From positions 3,162,001 through 3,226,000 of the forward strand of contig CP102255.1 in NCBI GenBank assembly GCA_025146135.1: DNA of 64,000 nt. Reading direction: 5' to 3'. The notes under the pieces were generated by a model. The model was given only the letters and a program-made list of their open reading frames with translations, was not told the DNA's origin and made no database searches. How positions within the stretch are numbered: position 1 is the first letter of the stretch; each line of letters starts with the position of its first letter. Below are positions 42,712-51,283 of this stretch, piece by piece. This DNA is from Anaerotruncus colihominis (lineage in GTDB: Bacteria > Bacillota > Clostridia > Oscillospirales > Ruminococcaceae). The translations under genes and the position numbers were made by a program.

Positions 42712-43665
42712 TCAAATAGTCGTCAAAAGGAGCGTACCCGCCCCTTCAAGCGTGAATTCCGGCGCATTGGCCGGGACAAAGGCGCTGCCGCCCTTATTGA
42801 GCGTAAGCGTCTCGTCCCCACAGCAAAGCGACGCCTGGCCGTCCAGACACAGGACGGATACGAACGACGCGTTGCCCGGCGCGTGCGAATAGCGTCCTGC
42901 AAGCTTGAGCGTATCCGCGGTAAAGTAGGCGCAGCCAGCCAGGCGGCGCAGCGTACCGCCAGCGACCGGACGCGGCGGCGCGGCGCCCGGTGCGTCCGGT
43001 CTGGCTGGCGCAAGGCGCGCCACCTGCATCGCTTTATCGATGTGCAGCGGGCGGGGCTTTCCGTCCGCTCCGACACGGCCGAAGTCATAAACACGGTAGG
43101 TTGTGTTTGAATTCTCCTGAATCTCCGCCAGCAGGATACCCGCCCCAATGGCGTGGACGGTCCCGGCGGCGATAAAGAACACATCCCCCGGGTGAACCGG
43201 GGCCTTGTGCAGAACTTCCGTAATGGTATTGTCGGCGATGCGCCGGCGCGCCTCGTCGGCTGAAATCTCCCGTTCAAAACCAAAATACAAAAACGCGCCC
43301 GGCTCGCAGTCGAGGATATACCACATTTCCGTCTTTCCGCGTTCCCCCTCCACGCGCATACCGTACGCATCATCGGGATGCACCTGCACCGAAAGGTTCT
43401 GCGCGGCGTCGATCAGCTTCACCATCACAGGAAAATCGCCGGCCGGGCAGCGGCTCCCAAGGGCGGCGGGGTTGTCCTTTATAAACGCGGAAAACCGCGT
43501 TCCGGCCAGCGGGCCGGAGGCGATCACCGCATCGCCGTCCGGATGCGCCGACAGCTCCCAGCTCTCGGCCAGCGGCGTGGGGCCGTCCTTTCCAAATTGA
43601 TCGCGCAGCTTCACACCGCCCCAAATATAATCCTTATACGCCGGATTGAGCAAAAACGGCAGCAT
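42712..43665 (-). CDS. manA: Mannose-6-phosphate isomerase, class I
   Basis: This zinc cupin enzyme interconverts mannose-6-phosphate and fructose-6-phosphate. The 317-residue short form, usual in Firmicutes, has the start LNPAYKDYIWGG, metal-ligand region VQVHPDD and ENSNTTYRVYDFGR, and VHPGDVFFIAAGTVHAIG. The ATG at 43665 follows AAGGAGG after 8 bases. The promoter at 43730-43758 drives it together with glucokinase. Confidence 0.95.
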   Translation of the reverse strand: MLPFLLNPAYKDYIWGGVKLRDQFGKDGPTPLAESWELSAHPDGDAVIASGPLAGTRFSAFIKDNPAALGSRCPAGDFPVMVKLIDAAQNLSVQVHPDDAYGMRVEGERGKTEMWYILDCEPGAFLYFGFEREISADEARRRIADNTITEVLHKAPVHPGDVFFIAAGTVHAIGAGILLAEIQENSNTTYRVYDFGRVGADGKPRPLHIDKAMQVARLAPARPDAPGAAPPRPVAGGTLRRLAGCAYFTADTLKLAGRYSHAPGNASFVSVLCLDGQASLCCGDETLTLNKGGSAFVPANAPEFTLEGAGTLLLTTI

Positions 43666-43729
43666 CAATAAATCCTCCTTGCGCCCGCCGCCCTCCTTTG
43701 GCCGCAGGCTCTCATCAAATCCTGTTTTC

Positions 43730-43758
43730 ATCTTATCCGGTTTGTAAGATAAAGTCAA
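43730..43758 (-). promoter_or_regulatory. Promoter of manA-glucokinase
   Basis: On the minus strand TTGACT (43758-43753) and TAAGAT (43735-43730) are separated by 17 bases. The leader is about 60 bases long. Confidence 0.72.
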
Positions 43759-43800
43759 CAGAGTTTTATCCAGTTCCTTCCTTTTGTAAAATGTGCACAA

Positions 43801-43835
43801 AGAAATGGGACTCCCTACGGGAGTCCCATTTCTCA
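43801..43835 (-). terminator. Terminator after carD
   Basis: AGAAATGGGACTCCC and GGGAGTCCCATTTCT flank TAC. The right arm touches the carD stop codon, and TTTG follows on the minus strand. Confidence 0.8.
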
Positions 43836-44342
43836 GCTTGCCTGGGCTATCCGCTCCGTAATATACTTTTCGACATCCTCGCGCGCAATTCCCAAAACGA
43901 CCGCAAATTCCCCATAAAGCAGGTCCTCGGCACGCTTCATATACCGCTGGTCAAGCTGCGCCGGCGTCTTTCCGCTTTTCTGACAGACCTCATTTTTGCT
44001 GTGGACCGTCTTGATAAGCTGTACAAGCGTTTCACACCGATGCGTATCAAAGCACGCGCGGTAACAGTCGGACAAAACGCGCTGGTCGCGGCCGTTATAT
44101 ATCTCTGCCCGGATGGCAGGGATTTTCGCAATCAGCTCCTCGGCGGCCTGCCTTGTCAGGATGGGCCGCGTAAATACCGGCGTGTCGACCGGCGCATAGA
44201 TCACACCTGCCTGATAAACGGGCGCCAGCGTATAATACAGTCTGCTGTCGTCAGCGCCTTTGATGTGGTCCGGGTGGCCGACCTGCTCTACACGGCATAC
44301 GCCCGTGTTTCCATAAATGATCATATCCCCTTCCTGAAACAT
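43833..44342 (-). CDS. CarD family RNA polymerase-binding regulator
   Basis: A 169-residue protein. The N-terminal CarD/TRCF RNA-polymerase interaction domain (about 1-60) begins FQEGDMIIYGNTGVCRVEQV; a helical C-terminal domain follows. CarD proteins bind RNA polymerase beta and stabilise or tune open promoter complexes. Many Clostridia carry several CarD-like proteins, so essentiality cannot be assumed. The ATG at 44342 is used; a GTG one codon upstream is an alternative. It is monocistronic. Confidence 0.92.
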   Translation of the reverse strand: MFQEGDMIIYGNTGVCRVEQVGHPDHIKGADDSRLYYTLAPVYQAGVIYAPVDTPVFTRPILTRQAAEELIAKIPAIRAEIYNGRDQRVLSDCYRACFDTHRCETLVQLIKTVHSKNEVCQKSGKTPAQLDQRYMKRAEDLLYGEFAVVLGIAREDVEKYITERIAQAS

Positions 44343-44389
44343 CACATCACCATTCCTTTGTTCATCAGATTTATAATTCTTCTATTTCT

Positions 44390-44419
44390 ATTTTATCACT
44401 TTTTAACAAGCTTTAGCAA
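44390..44419 (-). promoter_or_regulatory. Probable carD promoter
   Basis: On the minus strand TTGCTA (44419-44414) and TAAAAT (44395-44390) are 18 bases apart. Further upstream the 12-mer TATTTTGCGCAT occurs twice on the plus strand, at 44450-44461 and 44485-44496. Confidence 0.5.
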
Positions 44420-44511
44420 ACTTTTTTCTACAAATCAAATAAAATTGTCTATTTTGCGCATGAATATTAATGGTATTTTTTGTGTATTTTGCGCATATCC
44501 GTCAATAATAA

Positions 44512-44545
44512 AGCCGCCCGCGCCGCAAAAGCGGCGCGGGCGGCT
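44512..44545 (-). terminator. Terminator after the GntR gene
   Basis: AGCCGCCCGCGCCGC and GCGGCGCGGGCGGCT flank AAAA, followed on the minus strand by TTTATTATT. It ends the second BMP importer operon. Confidence 0.85.
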
Positions 44546-44566
44546 CATAGTGTTCGGGCAAAAACG

Positions 44567-45295
44567 TCAATGGTAAACACCCTGCGCAACCTGCATCACA
44601 TAACGTTCTCCAATCGAATCGGTGATATCGAGAAAAACCGGCTCCCCGGCTGCCAGGAATCCGACGTGCTCCATCCGCAGAATCGGCGTGGAGGCGCTGA
44701 TATTCAGCCGGCGCGCAATATCGTCCTCAGCCAGCGTCGCGGTGACAAAGCTCTCGCCGTGATGAAGCGGCACGCCCAGCTTTTCTGTGAGCATGGCGAT
44801 CAGCGACATCTCCAGCATCCCGGCCTGAAGATCCGGGACATAAGCGCGGTTGATATATGCCGTGCAGCACGAGATCGGCTCCTGATCCGCCAGACGCACA
44901 CGTGAAAGGCGCCAAACAGGCGTTCCGGCTTTCAGCCGCAGATACTTTGCGGCCTTCTCATCGGCAGGGACGGACTCGAGCCGGATATCCCGGATGCCCG
45001 GCACCAGCCCGGAAACGAGAAGCTGGTCCGTAAAGCTTTTGATCACTGCGGAAGAATGGTCGAGCGCGACGCCGCTTTTAAACGTACCGCGTCCCTGTAT
45101 TTTTGTCAGCAAGCCTTCGTTGACAAGCGACGTGATCGCCTGACGGACGGTACCGCGGCTCACGTCATACTTAACGGCAAGCTGCTGTTCCGTCTCAATC
45201 TGTTCCCCATAGGCCATATCCTTGATCTCGCGGCGCAGGTCCTCCATAATCTGATGATATAGGGAGATACCAGCGACTTTTTTCAAAGCACTCAT
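44567..45295 (-). CDS. GntR family regulator with UTRA ligand domain
   Basis: A 242-residue regulator of the HutC subfamily. The winged helix (about 10-75) includes ETEQQLAVKYDVSRGTVRQA, and the C-terminal UTRA domain binds a small effector. It is the last gene of the second BMP importer operon, 133 bases after the lipoprotein gene. It probably controls this operon and the divergent PurM-like/eIF2B-like/YjjI genes. A shared ACAACTA element occurs in both promoters of the 50.1-50.4 kb region and may be its half-site (inference). Confidence 0.92.
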   Translation of the reverse strand: MSALKKVAGISLYHQIMEDLRREIKDMAYGEQIETEQQLAVKYDVSRGTVRQAITSLVNEGLLTKIQGRGTFKSGVALDHSSAVIKSFTDQLLVSGLVPGIRDIRLESVPADEKAAKYLRLKAGTPVWRLSRVRLADQEPISCCTAYINRAYVPDLQAGMLEMSLIAMLTEKLGVPLHHGESFVTATLAEDDIARRLNISASTPILRMEHVGFLAAGEPVFLDITDSIGERYVMQVAQGVYH

Positions 45296-45327
45296 TTCTT
45301 CACCCGGATCGTGGCAGTTTGAAAGCG

Positions 45328-45357
45328 CAGGTCCCCGCCGCAGCGGGCAGGGACCTG
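45328..45357 (-). terminator. Hairpin between BMP lipoprotein and gntR genes
   Basis: CAGGTCCC pairs with GGGACCTG and an inner CCCGC with GCGGG. There is no clear T run. It probably acts as a partial terminator or message stabiliser reducing gntR expression. Confidence 0.45.
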
Positions 45358-45428
45358 CCGATTCCTGTTTTCATAATACACATTCATCCGAATTCTGTCA
45401 ACCGATCACCCCATAAATTCCCATCCTC

Positions 45429-46499
45429 CTACTTGTGCAGAGGTTCCTCGGAGATTTCAATTTTACCGGCCACGATATCGTCATACGCCGCTTGGATCTT
45501 AGCCTTGGCGTCGTCGCTCAGCGGGGAATTGTCAAGGTACTCAAAGTTGCAGACGCCTTCGGAAATGCCGTAATCAACGCGCTGTCCGCCCTGGAAATTG
45601 CCGGCGATCGCATCCTCAATGAACTGGATTACCATCAAATCAAAGAAGTTGACCGCGCTGCCAAGCTCCAGGTCGCCAAGCACATCCTGATAATGTACGT
45701 CCCACGCGACAAACGGCACGCCCTTTTCGGCCGCCGCCTGCGCGCCGCCGACGCCTGTGCCGCCTGCCGCCGCCGCGATCACGTCGCAGCCCTCGTTGAC
45801 AAGCATGAGGCCAAGCTCCTTGCCCTTGGTCGGGTCGGTCCAGGTATTCGCATACGCCACCATATCCTCAATATCAGGATTGACGCTGCGCATCCCCTGC
45901 TGCCAGCCCGCTACAATCGCATTGATCACCGGCTCATCGGCGCCCGCGACAATTCCCACCTTGCCGGCCTTTGTCGCGCAGGCCGCCGCCACGCCCGCCA
46001 GATACCCCGTCTGGGTGCGGTTAAGACCGAATTCCTGGATATTCGGATAGCTGCCGATGTCCGCGATCACGCCGTCCAGGCTGCCGAACAGGATGTCTGG
46101 AAAATCACCCGCAACAGTGGTCGTCGCGTCCGCCATGCTTGAATTGGTTGTAATGATGATGTCATATCCGGCCTGTGCCAGCGCGCGGGTCTTTGGTTCA
46201 TACTCGCTCGACTGCGTGGCCTCGACGACTTTGACCTCGATATTCGGATGCTCCTTCTGGTAATCGCCAAGCCCCGCCACGAGATTCTGAAGCCATTCGG
46301 CTTCGTCGACCGCCATGTCGGAAACAAGCGCGACCTGCCATGTCTTTTCCGCTGTATCCGCGCCGGAGGCGGCGGGCGCATCCGACGCTTGGGAAGCGGG
46401 GACCGGCGTATCCGCCTGCTTGCCGCCGCAGCCTGCCAGCGGGGCGGCGGCGAGGGTCAGCGCCAGTGCGAGGGCTGTCCATTTCAAATACGTTTTCAT
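45429..46499 (-). CDS. BMP family substrate-binding lipoprotein (second system)
   Basis: A 356-residue receptor, lipid-anchored at Cys24 (lipobox LAGC), with an Ala/Ser/Asp linker and the PnrA-like binding fold. VALVSDMAVDEAEW opens the mature domain, and TQTGYLAGVAAACATKAGKVG and VGGAQAAAEKG are family blocks. It is only distantly similar to the first BMP receptor (25.4 kb). Known PnrA/BmpA proteins bind purine nucleosides, and the divergent gene set makes a nucleoside or related sugar plausible here. Confidence 0.93.
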   Translation of the reverse strand: MKTYLKWTALALALTLAAAPLAGCGGKQADTPVPASQASDAPAASGADTAEKTWQVALVSDMAVDEAEWLQNLVAGLGDYQKEHPNIEVKVVEATQSSEYEPKTRALAQAGYDIIITTNSSMADATTTVAGDFPDILFGSLDGVIADIGSYPNIQEFGLNRTQTGYLAGVAAACATKAGKVGIVAGADEPVINAIVAGWQQGMRSVNPDIEDMVAYANTWTDPTKGKELGLMLVNEGCDVIAAAAGGTGVGGAQAAAEKGVPFVAWDVHYQDVLGDLELGSAVNFFDLMVIQFIEDAIAGNFQGGQRVDYGISEGVCNFEYLDNSPLSDDAKAKIQAAYDDIVAGKIEISEEPLHK

Positions 46500-46519
46500 T
46501 GCTCCTTCTCCTTTATGAT

Positions 46520-47479
46520 TTATTGATGTGTACCGGCGCTATGTCCGGAATCCATAACAATCAGCTTTTTTTCGGCAGAACGTCTGCGTGTTTTGCGCAC
46601 GGCGCTTCGCAGGATCAGCGGCACAATCACAACAGCCAGCGCCAGCACATACGGCAGCATCGACAGAATCTGCACCGGATAGCCGCGGCCCGACAGGGTC
46701 AGGACCATCGCGTCGGAAAAACCGAACATCAGGCAGGCCAGCAGCGACAGCACCGGCTCCGAGCCTGTGAGGACAAGCACCGCGATCGCTGTAAAGCCGC
46801 GCCCGTCCGTCATGCCAACATTGAACATGTTCAGCGACAGGGCAAGCTGCGCGCCGGCCAGCCCGCAGAACACCCCGTTAAGCGCCACGGCAAAGTACCG
46901 GATGCGCCGCACGCCGATGCCGGCCGACGCGGCCGCGTCGGCGTTGCGGCCAATCGCACGGATCGAAAGGCCCAGGCTGGTCCGGTACAAAAACACATGG
47001 ACGGCAAACGGAAGGATCAGCGCCAGATAAACCAGGATGGAATGGTCGTTTAAAATCGGACCGATCATCGGGACATGCTCGAGCAGTTCAAAATGCAGCG
47101 TGGGAAGCGCCAGCTCGGACGGCAGGATAAACCGCCCGCTCACCCCAAAAACCGGCACGAGCAGATACCGTGTCAGCCCGGTCGCAATGGTTGTGCACGC
47201 CAACGCACAGATGATCGGGTCGACGTCAAGCTCAAAGACAAACAACGCGTAGATCAACGCGATCAGCAGCGTCACCAGCACGGCAAAGGCGATGCCGCCG
47301 GCCACGCTCTGCGTCATGTAGGTGCCGACAACGGCCGCGAAACAGCCGAACAGCGTAAAGCCCTCAAGCGCAAGATTAAAGATGTCGACCTTGATGGAAA
47401 ACAGGCCGCCCAGGCAGATGAGGATGACAGGCGCCGCCAGGCGCACGGACAGGTTTAAAAGCTGTTCGACGTTGATCAT
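46520..47479 (-). CDS. BMP-type ABC importer permease, second system (YufQ-like)
   Basis: A 319-residue permease with about nine membrane segments. SIKVDIFNLALEGFTLFG is the N-terminal family block and AIGRNADAAASAGIGV the ATPase-contact loop. It starts four bases inside the preceding permease gene (overlap 47476-47479) and precedes the receptor gene by 20 bases. Confidence 0.92.
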   Translation of the reverse strand: MINVEQLLNLSVRLAAPVILICLGGLFSIKVDIFNLALEGFTLFGCFAAVVGTYMTQSVAGGIAFAVLVTLLIALIYALFVFELDVDPIICALACTTIATGLTRYLLVPVFGVSGRFILPSELALPTLHFELLEHVPMIGPILNDHSILVYLALILPFAVHVFLYRTSLGLSIRAIGRNADAAASAGIGVRRIRYFAVALNGVFCGLAGAQLALSLNMFNVGMTDGRGFTAIAVLVLTGSEPVLSLLACLMFGFSDAMVLTLSGRGYPVQILSMLPYVLALAVVIVPLILRSAVRKTRRRSAEKKLIVMDSGHSAGTHQ

Positions 47480-48531
47480 ACGGCTTTTACCCCCTTCTTG
47501 CGCGATTGCAGCAGATAGCGCAGGATATTGATGGTGGCGAACAGCATCACAAAGCCCTTGACCACCTGCACCATCTCGGCCTGTACGCTTGTTTCGACCG
47601 AAAGCGTCACCGCGCCGCTTTGCAGCGCGCCGAGAATCAGCGAGCCGAAGATGATGCCGGCTGTTGAATCCTTTCCAATCAGCGCGGCCGTCATGCCGTT
47701 AAAGCCCATATCGGCCGCGAAATTGTTATAGACCTTGTGATAGACGCCCATGACCTCGCCGGCCGCCGTCAAACCGGAAAACATGCCGCCAATCAGCGCC
47801 ACTGCGAGCACAATTTTAATCGTGCGCACGCCGCACGCCTGCGCGAAGCGTGCGTTGTGCCCGATCATGCGCAGCTCATAGCCCGGCACGGTGCCGCGGA
47901 TGCTCAGAGCATAGACGGCGATGAGCACCGCCACGGCAATCAGGATAAACGTCTTATTGAGCGACGGCTCCAGATTGACCGACATCGGCACGGTCGTATC
48001 AGACTTTGCAATCGGGCCGTTGTTCAGCAGATAATCAGTCAGCAGCAGGATGATGTAGTTCATCAAAATCGCAATCACGACCTCGTTGACGCCGAACATA
48101 AATTTAAACACAGCCGGCAGCAGGGAAATCAAACCGCCGAACAGCGCGCCCGCCGCGACCATGACAACCGCCTGCACCCAGATGGGCGCGGTTGGGATCA
48201 CCTGCGGGACAAACGCCACGCCGAGCGCAGCGAAATACATCTGTCCCTCCTGGCCGATATTAAAGTAGCCGCACCGGTTGCAGATGGAAAAGGACAGCGC
48301 CAGCAGGATGATCGGCAGCGTGTAGCGCACCGTGTTTTTAAAGCCGGACCAGCTTCCGAACGCGCCCTTGGCAAGCGCCTGATACGCTTCGATCGGATTG
48401 CCTCCCGAGGCGAGCACCACAAGCCCCGCCACCACGAACGCGACCAGCACCGCCAGCACGGGCGAAAAGCTTCCGGCCATCCTTTTAAGCGGCTGCATCG
48501 CATCTTTTTTGAACGCCTGTATACCATCCAT
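47476..48531 (-). CDS. BMP-type ABC importer permease, second system (YufP-like)
   Basis: A 351-residue permease with about nine or ten membrane segments. SICNRCGYFNIGQEGQMYFA is the family block, and MIGHNARFAQACGVRT is the loop that docks on the ATPase. The gene directly abuts the ATPase stop at 48532. It forms a heteromeric channel with the next permease. Confidence 0.92.
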   Translation of the reverse strand: MDGIQAFKKDAMQPLKRMAGSFSPVLAVLVAFVVAGLVVLASGGNPIEAYQALAKGAFGSWSGFKNTVRYTLPIILLALSFSICNRCGYFNIGQEGQMYFAALGVAFVPQVIPTAPIWVQAVVMVAAGALFGGLISLLPAVFKFMFGVNEVVIAILMNYIILLLTDYLLNNGPIAKSDTTVPMSVNLEPSLNKTFILIAVAVLIAVYALSIRGTVPGYELRMIGHNARFAQACGVRTIKIVLAVALIGGMFSGLTAAGEVMGVYHKVYNNFAADMGFNGMTAALIGKDSTAGIIFGSLILGALQSGAVTLSVETSVQAEMVQVVKGFVMLFATINILRYLLQSRKKGVKAV

Positions 48532-50064
48532 TTAAGCTTCCCCCTTTCGTGCGCCGGCAGCGCCGCCCATCATCAGCCCTATCTCCGCCTCGGTGGCGGC
48601 GGGAATGTCCGTGACAAAGCCGGAGCAGGCGCCCTCGTAAAGGATGAGCAGCCGGTCGCTTAAGCTCATCAGCTCCTCCAGATCGGCCGATACCAGCAGA
48701 ATGGCTGTCCCTCGCCGTTTTTGCTCCAGCAGGTGCTCGCGTACAAAGTTGATCGCCCCGATATCGAGTCCGCGTGTCGGCTGCGCCGCAATCAGCAGGC
48801 GCGGGCTGCGGCTGATCTCACGGGCCAGCACAATTTTCTGCATGTTCCCGCCCGAAAGCGCACGCACAGGCTTGCCCGGCGCAAGGCCGCGGATATCGAA
48901 CGCCTCGGCCATCCGTTCGGTATATTCAGCGACAGCCTTGCCGCGCAGGATACCGTGCTTTGAAAACGGCGGCTGTCCCGCCGCGCCGCAGATCAGATTC
49001 TCACCCGCGCCCGCGGGCAGCGCCAGGCCGGTCGTCATGCGGTCCTCGGATATGTAGCCGATGCCCTTGGCGCGCCGTTGCCGGATCGGCAGGCGTGTGA
49101 TATCCTCGCCGCCGAGCGTAATCGACCCGCCCGACAGGCGGTACATGCCGATGAGCAGATTGATCAGCTCCGTCTGGCCGTTGCCCTCCACGCCGCCGAC
49201 GCCGAGGATTTCGCCCGCATGCACTTCGAACGAAAGGTCCCGCACCCGTGCGATACCGCCGCCGTCGATATACCAGAGATTTTTGCAGACACAGACAGGC
49301 TCCCCCCCACCGCCGCGCGCGCCGTTTTGGATGAGCTGAACGTCCTGGCGGCCGATCATCGCCCGTGCCACGTCCGTTTCATCCGCCTGTCCGCGGTCGA
49401 AGCGCGCCGCCACACGCCCGCGGCGCATCACGGTGATGCGGTCGGCCACGCGGATGACCTCGCGCAGCTTGTGCGAGATAAACACAATGGACGCGCCGTC
49501 TTTTTTCAGCTCATCGATGATCGCGAACAGCTCGTCCGACTCCTGCGGGGTCAATACGGCGGTCGGCTCGTCGAGGATCAGCACGCGCGCGCCGAGGTAA
49601 AGCGCCTTTATAATCTCGATCTTCTGCCGCTCGCCGACACAAAGGCTGTCGATCGGTGCGTCCGGGGAGACCTTCTGCATTCCGAACCGTGTGAGAAGCG
49701 CGCGGATCTTTGCGCGCGCCGCCCTGTAGTCGACAAATCCGGCGGCCGCCGGCGCATGCCCAAGGATGATATTCTCGGTGATGCTCATGCGGTCGATCTG
49801 CATGAAGTTCTGATGCACCATGCCGATGCCGCGTTTAAGCGCGCCCGCCACGCCGTAGGCGCACTGTTCGCCGTCGATGAAGATGCGTCCCCCGTCCGGC
49901 GCGTACTGGCCGTAAAGAATCCGCATCAGCGTTGTTTTGCCTGCGCCGTTTTCGCCCACCAGCGCATGCGTCTCCCCCTGGTTGAGTGTGAAATCGATAC
50001 CCTCGTTGGCGGTGAGCGCCCCGAATCGCTTTGTGATCGATTCCATCCGGACAATTGGGTCCAT
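48532..50064 (-). CDS. BMP-type ABC importer ATPase, second system
   Basis: A 510-residue tandem ATPase with Walker A GENGAGKTT, signature region LCVGERQKIEI and Walker B VLILDEPTAVLTP in domain 1. Domain 2 has GVEGNGQTE, LSGGNMQKIV and LLIAAQPTRGLD. In domain 2 Walker B the usual Asp is Ala (IAAQP), consistent with the less active second site of this family. It is the first gene of the importer operon, with a sigma-A-type promoter at 50143-50172. Confidence 0.94.
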   Translation of the reverse strand: MDPIVRMESITKRFGALTANEGIDFTLNQGETHALVGENGAGKTTLMRILYGQYAPDGGRIFIDGEQCAYGVAGALKRGIGMVHQNFMQIDRMSITENIILGHAPAAAGFVDYRAARAKIRALLTRFGMQKVSPDAPIDSLCVGERQKIEIIKALYLGARVLILDEPTAVLTPQESDELFAIIDELKKDGASIVFISHKLREVIRVADRITVMRRGRVAARFDRGQADETDVARAMIGRQDVQLIQNGARGGGGEPVCVCKNLWYIDGGGIARVRDLSFEVHAGEILGVGGVEGNGQTELINLLIGMYRLSGGSITLGGEDITRLPIRQRRAKGIGYISEDRMTTGLALPAGAGENLICGAAGQPPFSKHGILRGKAVAEYTERMAEAFDIRGLAPGKPVRALSGGNMQKIVLAREISRSPRLLIAAQPTRGLDIGAINFVREHLLEQKRRGTAILLVSADLEELMSLSDRLLILYEGACSGFVTDIPAATEAEIGLMMGGAAGARKGEA

Positions 50065-50142
50065 TTTGAAGCCTCCTTTGCTGGGCGTCAGGGCGTGCGC
50101 CCCAAAAGATTTAAAGATTTAGTTGTCTATATCTTTTTGCAT

Positions 50143-50172
50143 AGAATAGCACGACGCTCATACCACTGTCAA
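50143..50172 (-). promoter_or_regulatory. Promoter of the second BMP importer operon
   Basis: On the minus strand TTGACA (50172-50167) and TATTCT (50148-50143) are 18 bases apart. TATAGACAACTA lies just downstream of the predicted start and could be a repressor site. Confidence 0.65.
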
Positions 50173-50341
50173 CAGTTTTTTCACAATTACAAATTCAATT
50201 TTTATTTAAAAATATGCATAATTGTATGAAATGGCTCGCAAACATCCGGTTAATCCGACAAAATGATTGTGCGGTTTGTACGTCAATAAATACAAAACTT
50301 TGGTAAAAGCGCGGAAAATATCTTAAATTTGCATTTACATA

Positions 50342-50370
50342 TATACAACTATACAAATTTGTGTTATGAT
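50342..50370 (+). promoter_or_regulatory. Promoter of the PurM-like/eIF2B-like/YjjI operon
   Basis: TATACA (50342-50347) and TATGAT (50365-50370) with a 17-base spacer. The spacer contains ACAACTATAC and the palindrome ACAAATTTGT (50353-50362), a possible regulator site between -35 and -10. Confidence 0.55.
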
Positions 50371-50427
50371 AACGCCATCGAACAGGCGGCGCAGCCGCCG
50401 AAAATTGATAGCAAAGAAGGGGTTCCC

Positions 50428-51255
50428 ATGACAATGCCGAACCAGGAATCGCTTTGGACGGATTATCAGGAGCTTTTGGAGATGACACGCCAGTGCGGCT
50501 TTTCATCACGCATCCGCAAATACCGCGATCTCTCCATCCTGCGCCTGCTCGGCGATATCAGCCTCGTCGTCGCCTGTGATTCCAACGCCTCCAACGGCGA
50601 AAAGCCCAACGACACCCATCAAAATTCCTATGAGGAAACGGCGGTCAGCGCGCTGAAGGTTCCGCTCATGGAAGTGCTCGCCACAGGCGCGGCGCCCATT
50701 GTCATCGCGGACAATCTGTGCGTGGAGATGGAGCCGAGCGGCAGGCGCATCATCGCAGCCATGCAGGAGGAACTGCGCGGCTGCGGCCTGTACGACGCCG
50801 TCTCGTTCACCGGAAGTACAGAGGACAACATGCGCACGCTTCAGACCGGCATCGGCGTCACGGTCATCGGTCTTGTCAGCGGCGCGTCGCTGCGTCTGGG
50901 GCGCACACAGCGCGGCGACGCCGTCTATTGCGCCGGCGTGCCGCAGAGCGGCGTTTTGGAGCGATACAGCGAACACGACCCCTCGGTCGCCAAGATTTCC
51001 ACAGTCACACGCCTGTGCGCCCTCGATTATATCCATGAAATCCTGCCGGTCGGCTCGAAGGGCGCAGCCTATGAAGCCGGCCAGCTTGCAGAATGCGTCG
51101 GCTGCACCTTCGCCGCAGACGCACAGCCGCCCATCGATCTGGCCACATCGGCCGGCTCCTGCACGGCCGTGCTTGTCAGCCTGCCGCTGCAGGCGGGCGG
51201 CCGTTTGGCCGCCGATATGGATGTCCCCTGCTTTCTCATCGGCCGGATTCAATAA
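50428..51255 (+). CDS. AIR synthase-related (PurM-like) protein
   Basis: A 275-residue member of the PurM/SelD/HypE/ThiL ATP-grasping superfamily, whose members phosphorylate or activate small substrates. The N-terminal half shows LRLLGDISLVVACDSN and an acidic/Asn-rich KPNDTHQN segment expected to bind Mg-ATP; EVLATGAAPIVIADNL matches the PurM-type dimer strand. Alpha-ribazole kinase (CblS) is a known relative, but there is no cobalamin context here. The ATG at 50428 follows AAGAAGGGG. It is first of three genes with eIF2B-like and YjjI proteins. A sugar-phosphate kinase role is only a guess. Confidence 0.7.
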   Translation: MTMPNQESLWTDYQELLEMTRQCGFSSRIRKYRDLSILRLLGDISLVVACDSNASNGEKPNDTHQNSYEETAVSALKVPLMEVLATGAAPIVIADNLCVEMEPSGRRIIAAMQEELRGCGLYDAVSFTGSTEDNMRTLQTGIGVTVIGLVSGASLRLGRTQRGDAVYCAGVPQSGVLERYSEHDPSVAKISTVTRLCALDYIHEILPVGSKGAAYEAGQLAECVGCTFAADAQPPIDLATSAGSCTAVLVSLPLQAGGRLAADMDVPCFLIGRIQ

Positions 51256-51283
51256 TTGTTATTTTATATAAGGAGCGTTTGCA

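Larger units (their letters stand above)
50065..50427. other. AT-rich divergent control region
   Basis: This 363-base region between the second BMP importer operon and the PurM-like operon is much more AT-rich than its surroundings. It contains one promoter per direction (listed separately) and an ACAACTA element near each. I see no further gene or riboswitch. Confidence 0.6.

Noticed and set aside
50065..50427. Possible riboswitch in the long AT-rich leader
   Set aside because: No conserved core or strong expression-platform hairpin could be recognised; the sequence is explained by two promoters and candidate operator sites.
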